From Pithys albifrons albifrons (Eukaryota; Chordata; Aves; Passeriformes; Thamnophilidae), in contig NC_092463.1 of the NCBI RefSeq assembly GCF_047495875.1, positions 2,923,057 through 2,987,056 of the forward strand: a stretch of 64,000 bases of DNA. Reading direction: 5' to 3'. Positions 12,664 through 24,679 of the stretch are shown here, piece after piece; position 1 is the first letter of the stretch; each line of letters starts with the position of its first letter. A program made the translations under genes and the position numbers. The notes under the pieces were generated by a model, which saw only the letters and a list, made by a program, of their open reading frames with translations, was not told where the DNA came from and ran no database searches.

Positions 12664-13267
12664 CTGTATAAGCTGCACCCACTTCTCCCTCCTTGCTGCT
12701 CCCTCTGACCTCTGGAAACCCAAATTCCTTCAAACATGCCAGGGCCACTCCTTCCACAGTAACTACAGAGAAAAAAACCCTTTCAACCAGAGCTCTTTTC
12801 ATTTCTCTCGAGTCCAACAGAATTGCTGATGTGCTTTGCTGGGTGACAGTGGCTGTCTTGGGGCAGAATCTACAATTTAATGAAAACATGAGTGCACTGG
12901 AGTTGAGTCCCCTCCATTCCCCTGCGGGGATTTAATTGCAGAGCAAAGTTCAGAACTGAACAAAAATCCTTCCAGCCCCTGGTCACGACACTTGAAAAAT
13001 GATACTTTGAAACAGGGAGATAAACAGCCTATAAAATTATTGTCAGACTGGGGTAATAAAGCTGTAGCCATGACAAGCTGATGCTCCTGGTGCTGATGGG
13101 AGTTAAGAGGGGGTTTAATGACATCTCCCATATTTATTTGACACATGCTGTGGAGAATACAAAGTACAGAAGCCACTCTGCAGAAGGGCTTTTATCCATG
13201 GATAAACATAAAGTGGAACCTCCAGGTCTCCTGTATCTGCCACCACAGGCAACTATCACCACTGTTT

Positions 13268-13850
13268 TCATGGAATCATGGGATGGCTTGGAAGGGACCA
13301 TCAAGATAATCCAGTTCTACCCCCTGCCATGGGCAGGGACACCTCCCACTGTCCCAGGTTGCTCCAAGCCCTGTCCAACCTGGCCTGGGACACTCCCAGG
13401 GATGGGGCAGCCACAGCTTCTCTGCCCAACCTGTGCCAGGGCCTGCCCACCCTCCCAGCCACCAATTCATTCCCAATATCCATCCTAAATCTCCCCTTTT
13501 CCAGCTTAAAGCCATTCCCCTTATCCTGTCCCTCCATCCCTTGTCCCCAGTCCCTCTCCAGCTCTCCTGGAGCCCCTTTAGGCACTGGAAGGGGCTCTCA
13601 GGTCTCCCTGGAGCCTTCACTTCTCCAGGTGACACCCCCAGCTCTCCCAGCCTGGCTCCACCCCTGGAGCATCTCCATGGCCTCCCCTGGACTTGCTCCA
13701 ACAGGTCCATGTCCTTGCTGTGTTGAGGACTCCAGCAGCATTCCAGCAAAGTCCAAAGCACAAGGAGCAAATTACCTGCCAGACAAGCCCTGCAGCCTCA
13801 TCCTGCCTTGTGTTTACAACAGAAATGAGTTGGGACTAAAAATCTCTCCT
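13268..13850 (-). mobile_element. CR1 LINE 3' copy (about 580 bp)
   Basis: The reversed tail starts GGAATCATGGGATGGCTTGG and the body extends to AGGTCCATGTCCTTGCTGTG. It then continues with about 100 bp (to ACAACAGAAATGAGTTGGGA) that also follow the copy at 20396. Confidence 0.9.
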
Positions 13851-14935
13851 CCTTCAATTAAAAAACATTCTCTCTTGTCCTATCCCTACGTGCCTGAGCA
13901 AAAAATTTTATCCTACTTTATTTTCAGGAAAACATTCAGGAGAACATCTACACACCCCCACAGAGGTGTCCAAAACAGGGTGGACCTGTGCTGGAATTCA
14001 AATTTAAGGAGAATGTTTCTTGCATGAAAAATGGTTTGACTTATTAAAAAAAAAAAAAAAAGCCATGGACAAAAGGTGCCTTGTTCCCAATGCTGTGATT
14101 CCATGAGCAGGAGACCTCCCTCTCATCCTGGTGTGCCAGGGAACACGTTCATGGATCACCACCATGAGGTCCTGACGTCAAAGACCCTGTGCAGTCCCAG
14201 AGAGCAATTCAAGAGCAAGGAAAAAAGGAGGACAGGGAGGGAAAAAGGCCTGTGGAGGACACTGAGCACATTGGGATGCGATGCTGCCTGTGGATGTTCC
14301 GGGTGTCCTTGTCCTGAGGAATTACGGAGCGTCTCCTGCTGATGAGGGAACGTGCCAGGGAAAGAAGTGGCCCTTTGTTGGGATTCTAAGTGAGGTTTGC
14401 AATGGGAAGTCCATGTCTTGACAAGGCAGGGGTGGGAACTGAAGCACTGAGGAGCTGACAGGTCAACCCCAAATATCCCTGGAATGGTGTTCCTGCCAGG
14501 GAAGGGCTGTGCCCCTCTACACTCGGGATGCTCAATCCGTGGGATGCTGAGCCTTGGAGCATCTCTTCCAGAGCCAGGTCTTTAGGGAGAAGAGCAAATC
14601 CCAACAAGCCTGAAAGTTACTGTTTTTCTAAAGTAAACTCTAGGAAGGAAGCTCTCTCCAGTGGTAACAAGATGACTCAACTGGCACTTGGAAATTTCCT
14701 AACTTGGATTGAATTTGCTGACTTGGAAGTTTAATTCCTTAGGAAGCCACCCCAGAATCTACTCCTTGCATTTCTACTGAAACATGAGGATCTCCTCTAC
14801 CTTCTCCTCGTGCTGGTCACACCCACCAGCACCTGTGCCCTGAACATCCACTGACCTGTGGGAAGAAGAGGAAAATCCCCTTTTTGTGTTTGTGGGATAC
14901 CACAGGTGTAAAATGAATTTATTATACTTCTACCA

Positions 14936-15090
14936 CAGAATCCCAGAATGGTTTGGCTTGGAAGGGACCTTAAAGGTCATCTCACCCACCCCCTGCCATG
15001 GGCAGGGACACCTTCCACAAGCCCAGGTTGCTCCAAGTCCCATCCAAACTGGCTTTGGACACTTCCAGGGATGTGACACCAGGATTTCCT
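14936..15090 (-). mobile_element. CR1 LINE 3' fragment
   Basis: Reversed tail AGAATCCCAGAATGGTTTGG to ACACTTCCAGGGATGTGACA; 5' truncated. Confidence 0.87.
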
Positions 15091-15643
15091 GTAAAATTTT
15101 CCCTGTAGTTTTTAGCTTTTTAGACATTTAGTGCCTTTATGCTCCATTTAAATACTTGCACGGCCATTCCTATCCTTGTTTAAACCCCTGAGCAGGGAGA
15201 GTTTTCCAGTGATGCTGAACCCAGGTGGAATACCAGGAAACATTCCAGAGGAGCCAAAAGTCGGGGTCACCTCAGCTCCCCAACACCCTGAGCACTGCTG
15301 GGTCAGGAAGTGTCTGCCAGTGCTGTGCAGAATTCCTTTAAATCCCTGCACCAGCATCCCAGAGAAATCTGGATTGCTCATTTTCCTACAGCAGGGAATA
15401 AAGGAAAGCGAAGGTGGACTATTATTTTCAATTTTTTTTTAAAATAGGATCTTTACAACCTGATTTTTCTGACTGTTCCCCTCACATTCATCAAGAATCC
15501 ATCCAGAGGAGGCTTTCCCTGGCTGCTCCAGCCTCCATGGAATCATGAGAAATGGCAGAAAACTCAATTAAGGAAGGCAGATTCCATGATTCATCCAGCA
15601 CAAAATAGGAAGCAACAGACACGAACACAGCAGCAGAGGACGG

Positions 15644-15795
15644 ACGGAAGGAAGGAAGGAAGGAAGGAAGGAAGGAAGGAAGGAAGGAAGGAAGGAAGGA
15701 AGGAAGGAAGGAAGGAAGGAAGGAAGGAAGGAAGGAAGGAAGGAAGGAAGGAAGGAAGGAAGGAAGGAAGGAAGGAAGGAAGGAAGGAAGGAAGA
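15644..15795. repeat. (GGAA)n microsatellite
   Basis: About 38 perfect GGAA units in one run on the plus strand. All flanking long open frames on both strands come from this repeat. Confidence 0.97.
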
Positions 15796-16053
15796 CCACT
15801 TCTCCAGGGACAACTCATCTGCCTTGACAACCAGCCCAGCCTCCCTCACCCCCCAGCCCTGCATCAGCCTTCCTTCCCTCTCCAAAAAGTACAAGTGTCC
15901 CAGGGTGAGGTGACAGCAGGCTGCAGTCCTGACTCATCCCTCAGCAATGTGCCATAGGGAGCTGATCCCTGCCAAGACATCATTCCCAGTAACACAGCCA
16001 GAGGACATGGATCAGGAGGGATGCACAAGGCAGATAAAGGAGAACCAAGAGCA

Positions 16054-16520
16054 ATCTGAATTCCTAGCCTCTCACCAGGCAATTCCCCAGTCAGAATTCC
16101 CAGCCTCTCACCAGGCAATTCCCCAATCTGAATTCCCAACCTCTCATCAGGCAATTCCCTACTCTGAATTCCCAACTTCTCACCAGGTAATTCCTCAGCC
16201 TGAATTCCCAATCTCTCACCAGGCAATTCCTCAGTCTGAATTCCCAACCTCTCACCAGGCAATTCCCTACTCTGAATTCCCAACCTCTCACCAGGCAATT
16301 CCCCAGTCTGAATTCCCAACCTCTCACCAGGCAATTCCCCAGTCTGAATTCCCAGCCTCTACCCAGGCAATTCCCTAATCTGAATTCCCAACCTCTCACC
16401 AGGCAATTCCCCACTCTGAATTCCCAACCTCTCACCGGGCAATTCCCTACTCTGAATTCCCAACGTCTCACCGGGCAATTCCCGTTTGAATTCCCAACCT
16501 CTCACCAGGCAACTCCTCAA
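16054..16520. repeat. 36 bp minisatellite, about 13 copies
   Basis: The unit is of the form TGAATTCCCAACCTCTCACC followed by AGGCAATTCCCCAGTC. Because 36 is a multiple of three, each frame repeats a 12-residue peptide (SEFPTSHQAIPQ on plus, WEFRLGNCLVRG on minus), which creates open frames. It is in a FERMT2 intron, so coding is unlikely. Confidence 0.95.
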
Positions 16521-16679
16521 GTGTCTAACTGATGGTTAATCTCTGGTTAAAGCTTAACCCCAGGCAAAGTGAGGTTTGGAGCCCTCAGGATGCCTCTGGC
16601 AGCATCATCCATCCCACCCCAAACCTGTGAGCCAGTGTTGGTCCCTCTCCTGCAGATCCAGGTGGGATTGTGGTTTGAA

Positions 16680-16871
16680 GGAGGAGGACACTGGCACAGG
16701 TCACCCTGACAAGCCGTGGCTTCCCCATCCCTGGAAGTGTCCCAGGCCAGGTTGGACAGGGCTTGGGGCAACCTGGGACAGTGGGAAGTGTCCCTGCCCA
16801 TGGCAGGGGGTGGGATGGGATGATCCTGAAAGTCCCTTCTAAGCCAAACCATTCTGGGATTCTGGGATTCT
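16680..16871 (+). mobile_element. CR1 LINE 3' fragment
   Basis: CACTGGCACAGGTCACCCTG to CATTCTGGGATTCTGGGATT, with two terminal repeats of the ATTCTGGG type. Confidence 0.88.
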
Positions 16872-17129
16872 CTTGCACCAAACCTTCCAGGCTTCACCCC
16901 AAGTCCATCCACCCCAAGGCAGAGCATAAGGAAAAGCAGCTTGATCTCTTCCTGGCAGCAACCACAGCCCAAAGCCTTGCCATGGCACCAGCCTTCCCTT
17001 GCACACACTTTGGGATGAGCTCCTGGGGTAAAGCAAGGTTTTGGGAAGCAGCTGCTCTCTGCTCTAGAGCCATAGGGACATGCCATGGGAAGGGGAGGAA
17101 ATCCCAACAATTTTCTTGGCTTCAAAATG

Positions 17130-17368
17130 AAAGAGAGTAGGTTTAGACTGGGTATTGGGAAAAAATTCTTCCCTGTGAGGGTGGGCAGGCCCTGGCACAG
17201 GTTGGGCAGAGAAGTTGTGGCTGCCCCATCCCTGGAAGTGTCCAAGGACAGGCTGGACAGGGCTTGGAGCAACCTGGGATAGTGGGAGGTGTCCCTGCCC
17301 ATGGCAGGGGGTGGAACTGGATTATCTTGATGGTCCCTTCCAACCTAAACCATTCTGGAATTCTGTGA
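17130..17368 (+). mobile_element. CR1 LINE 3' fragment
   Basis: GGTTTAGACTGGGTATTGGG to AAACCATTCTGGAATTCTGT. It lies about 260 bp from the previous CR1, in the same orientation. Confidence 0.88.
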
Positions 17369-18780
17369 TTATTTTTAATTTCTGCCTATTGGCCCAAGCT
17401 CACTGATGAACACAACAAGGGTTTAAACACCTCTAAGCTTATCTTGGGTCTCCCTCACCCATCACAGGCACTAAAGCCACAGGGCAGGAGGTGAGGGATG
17501 GCAGTGGGGACAATTCCTGCTGCAGATGCTCTGGAGCTGGACATGGTGTCCAGCAAAGCTCTGGGCAGCATCACTGAGGAAGGGAAGCTGAGCAAGACAG
17601 GGACAGAACTCCTTCCAGGCAATTTCATTAAGCACAGACTTTCTAATTGAATCTGGAGTTTCAGTAATTAAACCTTCCAAAAGTCCATCTGCCTGCAGGG
17701 ATGAGGGGAAAATAAAGAAAACAACCACCAAACAAACACATGTAATGGGCTGGGAAGAGATTTAAAATGTAGTAATTGGCAGGATGGATTTTTGGGCTGC
17801 TGTTGAGCTGTTCTGCAAGGTAAAAACCAGCTGAGGTTGTGAAGGGGAAGGTTTCTGCAGGCTTTGCTTTTATGTGCATCCCCTCCTGGTGCTGTTCTCA
17901 ACCTGCTGGCCAAATTCAGGCATGTTTTACTAAAAACTGCAGGTCTCCAAGATCCCCCCTGGTGTGGAAGGCAGGGATCAGTTCTGGCACAGGGACAAGC
18001 CCTGCACACAACTCCCAAAGGAGCTTCAGATTTGAATGGCTACAAGTTCTCCAAAAATAAAAAGTGAAATAAAAATGTTTTCCTTTAGTTTTCCAGGCAC
18101 TTCTCATCCCCTGCCCCATCAGTTTTACCTGGTGCAAACCCCAGCCTGGACAACAAGACCAATGTGTCAAAAGAAAAAATTGGAGAAAAAAAACTAAGTC
18201 AAAGCAACTCTGCTCAACCTCATTATTTCTCCACTCAGCTGGAGTTTGGGGGTCTCAGTAATTTTCCAAATTCTTCACCCAAACATCCCTGAAAACCACT
18301 GAGAATGTTCAGAACCAAATCCCACCAGCTGAGTTTTCCTTGATTTTGTTTCTGTGCCCCTTTACAAGTGATTAGTTAATTCATATTTCACAATGAAAAC
18401 AAAAAAAATGAAGCTTCTCTGTGGTATTTTAACACCAGGAGACTCTTCCCCCAAACCTGCCCAGGGCTGGATGTTGGGCTGATGTGGCAAGAGTTCCACC
18501 AGGGCTGTAAATCCCCTTCCTTCCCCTTGTCTGTAAGAAAAACCACCAATAAAAAAAAAATCCCCCAAACACCCAAACCAGGAGCTGGTGGTGTTGGTAT
18601 CACCAGTGATGTTGAAACGACTGAAGTTTGCAGTGCAAATATTCCCCTGTCTCTTTCCCAACTCAGTAAACACTTCCCACATCCACAATTCCATGCAGGT
18701 ATCCACAATCCTTTTTTTTTTTTTTTTTATTCCTCATCAAAGACCAAGGGTTAAAATTCAGCTGCTTGGTTTGCTGAATT

Positions 18781-18909
18781 ATGAAGTCACAGATGGAAGG
18801 GACCTTAAAGCCCATCTCATCCCAGCCCCTGCCATGGGCAGGGACACCTCCCACCAGCCCAGGTTGCTCCAAGCTCTGTCCAACCTGGCCTGGGACACTC
18901 CCAGGGATT
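18781..18909 (-). mobile_element. CR1 LINE 3' fragment
   Basis: GAAGTCACAGATGGAAGGGA to ACACTCCCAGGGATTCT. The first tail repeat is degraded. Confidence 0.85.
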
Positions 18910-20395
18910 CTACTTAGAGTACAACACGAGTTTTCATATGGTTGAGACAGACTGAACCAGATGCCTGGGTGAAACACCCTGATGGAGAACAGGGGGGAAA
19001 ACGAGAGGAATAAGGAGGAAAAAAAAGGAGAAAAAAGCAAAAAGGGAAGTGTGTGACTGTGATGATCTCCATGGCTTTTGCTCCCTCGGAGTGACGTGGG
19101 CACGGCTCCCCACACCGGCTTCCCCCAGGCCTTACATCACATCGAAACCTGAGCGAGCTGAGAAGAGGAAACTACTGATTTGGGCTGGGTGGGAGCAGCA
19201 AACCCAACAATTTCCTGTCTGTGGTATGACAAACCCCAGCTCTGGTATCGGCGGGGACACCAACGCCGCCTCCCGCCCCTCCACCAGGATCTGAGTCCTT
19301 GGCCAAGCTCTTTCAAGCCTGATCATAAACAGGTATATATAACTATGCAGTGAAAGCATTTATAAAAAGTTAAATTAAAATAAAATCTAATTTTATTGTG
19401 CTCATTAAGGGTCATCACTGCTCTGAGTGTAAATATTAATAGCTGTGAGTGCAGCTTGGAGCTGCCTCTCTACGGCTTTTACCTCCCCCCACCCTGAATT
19501 CCTTTGGAATATTCAGCTGAATATTCCACTTAGGCTCACAAAGAGGACATTATTTGAGCCACAGTCTTGCAATTGGGTGTGAGCCTACGGAGAAGCTTCC
19601 TGGAGTCCCAGGTTGGATGTAAAGCAATGAGCTGGTCCTGCAGAGATCCATGTGCATGGTTGGAGTGTGTGTCAACAGGCACTGTCACTAAATGTCACTA
19701 AAAATGCATTATTTGGAGGATGAGGATTCAGCACAGGCCACAAGTGAAGGTATTACTCAAGTGGCAGTATGGAAATGCAGGGGGTGTTAGCAGGATGCTG
19801 CTGAAGTGGGAGCATCCCTGCTGGGAGCATCCAGCATCTTCCAGGGTACCAATTCCAACTCAAAATCCCTATTTCTGGAGCAGCAGGGCTTTGGTGCTCA
19901 GCAGAGTGTCAGATCCCCCCCAGCCTCTGTGCTCACCATCCCAGCTCCTGCCAGCTGTGCAAGATTTGTGTTTAAAAGCTTGGGAAGAAATTTTCCAGGG
20001 AAATATGGAATGGGGTCAGTGTGGAGCATCAGAGGAGCCCTGTCAGCCCAAACCAGAGCAGCCTGAGCTGCTCCCAGCAGCAAACACCACCACCATTTGC
20101 CATGTTATTCCAGACAAGCTCCCACCACCCGGCCACAGGGAACACAAACAGCTCCTGGAGGAGTGAAGGGCCCTCAGAGCCCTCTCATGAACCACATCCT
20201 TGAAAAGGAACACTGAGGAGTGACTGAGTGCTCATTCTGAAGGGAAATGTCCCTTTTGTCTCATCTGACAACTGGTGGACAGATGAGCACCTGCAGAGCT
20301 TGTTGTAGCAGCACCAACCAGGGAAACACCCCAACCACCAGCCTGGCACCAAGTACTGATGCTCAGTAAGAAATTTGGGACAGCATGGCTACAAT

Positions 20396-20995
20396 CATGG
20401 AATTATGGAATGGTTTAGGTTGGAAAAGACCTTAAAGACCATCTCATTCCAACCCCTGCCATGGGCAGGGACACCTCCCACCAGCCCAGGTTGCTCCAAG
20501 CCCTGTCCAACCTGGCCTTGGGCACTCCCAGGGATGGGGCAGCCACAGCTTCTCTGCCCAACCTGTGCCAGGGCCTGCCCACATTCACAGCCAGGAATTT
20601 CTTCCCAATATCCCATCTAACCCTGCCCTCTGGCAGTGGGAAAACATTCTGTGTGCCCTGTCCCTCCATCCTTCCTGCCAAGTCCCCCTCCAGCTCTCCT
20701 GGAACCCCTTTAGGCACTGGAAGGGGCTCTCAGGTCTCCCCAGAGCCTTCTCTTCTCCAGGTGAGCACCCCCAGCTCTCCCAGCCTGGCTCAGGAATAGA
20801 GAAGTTCCCTTGGAGCATCTCCATGGCCTCCCCCGTACTTGCTCTATCAGGTCCATGTCCTTGCTGTGCTGAGGACTCTGGAGCTGGATGCAGCATTCCA
20901 GCGAAGTCCAAAGCACAAGGAGCAGGTCACCTGCAAGACAAGCCCTGCAGCCTCATCCTGCCTTGTGTTTACAACAGAAATGAGCTGGGACAAGG
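20396..20995 (-). mobile_element. CR1 LINE 3' copy (600 bp)
   Basis: The longest copy in the window. Reversed tail TCATGGAATTATGGAATGGT, then body to TCCATGTCCTTGCTGTGCTG, followed by about 120 bp shared with the copy at 13268-13850. Confidence 0.92.
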
Positions 20996-22384
20996 ACTCT
21001 GCATTTCTCTCTCGTAGCCTTAAGCTGTTCCAAAGAGTTCATTCCAGTTTCAAGGCAAAGAATTTCCCCAGCAACTCTCAGGAGGGCTTGGAGTGTTTAT
21101 AAGCACTGCAAAACCTCAAACACAAACCTGGGCAAATCAATGACGCTGCACTTTATTGGTGTTTTATTCATAACCCTCTCAAGGGTCCATTAAGGAAAGG
21201 AGACTTCACAGGGAGAAAAACACTAATATTTATAATTGATTCTGCCAGGAGCAGGGCTGAAATCCTTGGAAGATAACACGGCAAAGTCCATCTGCTGGTG
21301 AAAAGAGCCCCTGGGGTGAATTTCAGACACATTTGCAGACTAAAACTAGACAAAGAAAGAGCTTAAAGTGCTACAACCAAAACACTTTGCATGGGACAAC
21401 TCCTGGGGCAGTCCTCAGGTGACATCCCACCCTCTCCCAAGTGATGGAAAAGAGATAGTGGAAGAGCTGCCAGAGGGAACAATGGAGGTTAAACCAGTTG
21501 CCCAAAGCCTTATCGGAGCTGTGATTCACAAAAACCCAAAGCCTCAGGAGATGTCATCACTGCCTGCCATTATCAGCCACTCACTTTCAGGGCAGAGGCT
21601 TTGCTTTCACATTTATCCATGTCACCCTCCTGCCCATCCCAGCTCAATAAAAAAGGGATGTCACCGCCACAGGGCAGCACCTCAAGGCATCCTTAACGCC
21701 TTTTGGTCCAGCAGGACTACTCGAATTCCAAGCCTAGCTGGGTTTTTTCCACCCACTTATCTTTTTGCCTCAGGTTCAAACCCCTAAAGGTGCTCGGTCC
21801 TCCCCCAGTGCTCCCAGTAAGCCTGAAGGACTGGAGCTGTCTGCCACCCATACACTGCCTGGAAAAGAATCCTGGAGAGAAATCCACATTTCCATCACAA
21901 AACTTCCATCCAGGGACCTTCTGAATCTGCTCAGTGCACATTTAGGTCATCTGTCTTAAGCTGCTCCTCTGCCAGACACCGTTTGTGCCCCCTGCCCTCT
22001 TTCTGTCAGCTACTCTTTTATTCCCACAGCCATCCAGAGCATCTCCCAAACAGAATGCCACAGAATTCCATATATCCCACAGAGCTCCTCCCAAAGTGCA
22101 TTTGAAAACGGCAGGATTTTAATTTTTTTCTTCCATGTGTTTAAAACAGCCTTAAGTTGACAACAACAATAAGCTGTGTTCACTTCCTTCCTTCCTCTGC
22201 TCCCAGTGATTTTAAGCCTCAGTTTTTGTAAGTCAATGGTGGCAAAATTCCTAAAAAACCCTGGGTGAGTACCAGGAGCTTCCAGTACAGACCCAAACCC
22301 GTGTGGAGCAACGAAATGCTACTGCTCTTAAAACCTCAGCAGTTTTTTTCCCTATTTTTCAGGGATGACTTTGCCAAGAACTTG

Positions 22385-22760
22385 GCACGGCTCAATTAAC
22401 GAAGTGGTTTAATCCAGCGGGTGATGAATAACAGTGGAGCCAACAGGTCATTGCAATTCACTTGAGTAACCAGAATCCCTATCTGCTGCTTGGGCTTTTT
22501 CCAATCCCTGCCTGCATTAGCGACAGATTTTAATTGCCTATTCCCAAACGCTCCGACCGCAGCCGCTCTGAGTCCCCGGGATTTATGGATACCTGTAGCC
22601 TTGCAATTAAAGAAGAGAGACTTTGCTGCATTCCTGTTTCATCCCAACTTTCTCCAAGGCAAAGGGACATTTGCTGCAATCTTGTTCTCCTACAGGCATC
22701 AGAAAATACTGACGTCAATCTGGATTTTTCCCTTTTCCGTGTAGATTTTTCCTTTTTCCA
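22385..22760. promoter_or_regulatory. Possible conserved noncoding element
   Basis: This repeat-free intronic stretch has several homeodomain-like sites (CTCAATTAACG, CATTAGCGACAG, TTTTAATTGCC, GCAATTAAAG) and a CRE-like TGACGTCA at about 22712. The assignment is from composition and motif density only. Alignment with other birds would decide it. Confidence 0.25.
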
Positions 22761-23371
22761 AGCTCTCCTCGCTGCTGGGAGGAGGGAAGACATTTTTCCC
22801 CTTGGTCACCAATGGTTGAAGGGTTTCTATGAGCATCCTACAACCAGAGAGTGGCTGATCTGCTGCAAATTCCCAGTGGTGTCCAAAACTTCAGTGAAAC
22901 TCCAGGCAGGCTACAGAAATCTCCTTTCCCTGCCCTCCAGCAGCACAAAACCAACAGGATTTGTCCTAAAGATGGAGCAGACAAACCCCTGCCCAAGGCA
23001 CAGACCTCCCTTCCCCTCCTCTCCCTGCAACGTTTAGTCCATAGGGGATCCCACAGGGAAACCCAGAACTGCAAAGCAGCTTTATTTTTAGGAAATTTCC
23101 TTAAAACTCACAGCAAAAATCTACACTGCAAGAGGTGAATAATTTTTTTAATGCCAGGAGTTGTTAAAATAAGGAAATTAACAGCAGCAAGGACAGAGGG
23201 ACAACAGGAAAAACCAGGTTAAAGATGCAGGGGAAGGGATTCAACGTGGTAAAATGGCAAAATTAATTTCTCTGGAAACGAAGCAGCACAGAGGCTGAAT
23301 GAAGGAGGGCATTGAGGAGCACAGGAGGACGAGGAATGAGTCCCATCCCACCCCACTCCGCTAAACCCGAC

Positions 23372-23500
23372 CCTGGTAAACTGGCAGGAGCTCAAAGAAG
23401 AGCCATAAAAATAATGAGAGCGCTGGAGGAGCTGACACGCAGGAAGATTAAAAGGAACTAAACACGTATAGCTTGGCTGGGCAACAAAGGCCAAGGGGAA
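23372..23500 (+). mobile_element. Old diverged CR1-like remnant
   Basis: GGAGCTCAAAGAAGAGCCAT, AATGAGAGCGCTGGAGGAGC and AAGATTAAAAGGAACTAAAC resemble an ancient CR1 body (the stretch before 'agcttggctgg'). It is much more diverged than the other copies. Confidence 0.5.
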
Positions 23501-24049
23501 AGGGAAGGCAACAGCTGGAATATCCACGGCTCCTGAGCATCCCGGGGAGGGGAGTGTTGGGGCTCAGCCCCCCAGGGAGCACCATCCACGATCCGCCGGC
23601 GCTGCGGCCGCTGCATTCCTTCCCTCTAATACAATCCCTAATTTAACAAGTGCAGAGGATCCGGGCAAACATTTAGGGGGGGGATGCATTACATCAGGAG
23701 CTAATTTAGGTCCTCGCTGGGCTCTGGCCCTGTGCACATGCCTGGCTTTCCTTTCCCTCTTCTCGGCATCTCCCGACACCCTCCGTGGCTCCACACCGAG
23801 GGGAGCATCGCTTGTTCATTCATGGGAGGATTTTTTACCATTTCTAGAAAGCTGTTTGGTTTTTTTTTTTCCTCCCTGAGCACTCAACTCCAGCAGAACT
23901 TTCTGCAGCTCCAGCACAGAAGTGAAAAAAAAAAAAAAGGATAAAATCAAGTTATCGGAGAGTTCAACCCAACTCCAGCACGAGACGCTTTGATGAGAGC
24001 GCTCGCTTCCTTTCGGAACGAGCGTATTTATATCCGTCTCTTCCTTCCT

Positions 24050-24530
24050 GCAACTTCAGATAATTAATAAATCAAAACCTAAGCACGGGGAGAGGAGATG
24101 GGGGAAGGAGCCACAAGCGGAGCGGGACCTGCCGGCGCAGCTGACAGCTCCGCGACTCCCACGGCCGCAGGCACGCGCGGGGCTCGCAATTAATATTTTA
24201 TTTGAGCAATTACAGCCCTCGGCCCGGGCTCCGCCGCTGAGTAAACACACCCGAGCCGTAAAGCGCCGATAAAGGGACAAGGGGGAGGCGTCTGGAGCTC
24301 CTGCTCCCGGGGAGATGCGCGCAAGGTTCGCATCCCGCGGGTCCAGCTGCGCGTTCCCACGCGCGTTCCCGCGCCCCGCACACGCGGGCTCTTTGTCCAG
24401 GTGTGCACCCAAAGCCACCGCACACCGCGCTGCCACCGCGGTCCCCTCGCCCATGTCACCTCACCCATCACCCCCCGGCCACAGCGGGCCTTTGGAAGCG
24501 CTTTCCTGGCATGGAACTCCGGGATTAAGT
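24050..24530. promoter_or_regulatory. Possible intronic CpG-rich regulatory element
   Basis: CpG density rises sharply between 24100 and 24480 (CACGCGCGG, GCGCGTTCCC, ACACGCGGGC). The CpG-rich DNA is interleaved with AT-rich homeodomain-type sites (AATTAATAAATC at 24061, CAATTAATATTTTATT at 24187, CAATTACAG at 24207). This combination suggests an enhancer or alternative promoter within the FERMT2 intron, about 1.3 kb from the start exon. No exon signature was recognised. Confidence 0.35.
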
Positions 24531-24679
24531 TTTGCTGTGAACTGAAGAGCATCCATAAACCCCCATCCCAAAACCGGAGCTGTTTCCCAACTGTGCAAAA
24601 TCCTGGGTGTGAAGCAGCTGGTGGATGGGGCTGAGGCCCCGGGGTGTTAAAACTCTGGCTGGTTGTGGCTCCAGAAGTG

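Noticed and set aside
13278..14027. 249-codon open frame on plus strand
   Set aside because: It reads antisense through a CR1 3' copy. The same peptide fragments recur at the other antisense CR1 copies, so it is a repeat shadow.
15947..16471. Peptide repeats SEFPTSHQAIPQ and WEFRLGNCLVRG
   Set aside because: The 36 bp minisatellite keeps frames open automatically; it is intronic, and no gene structure is seen.
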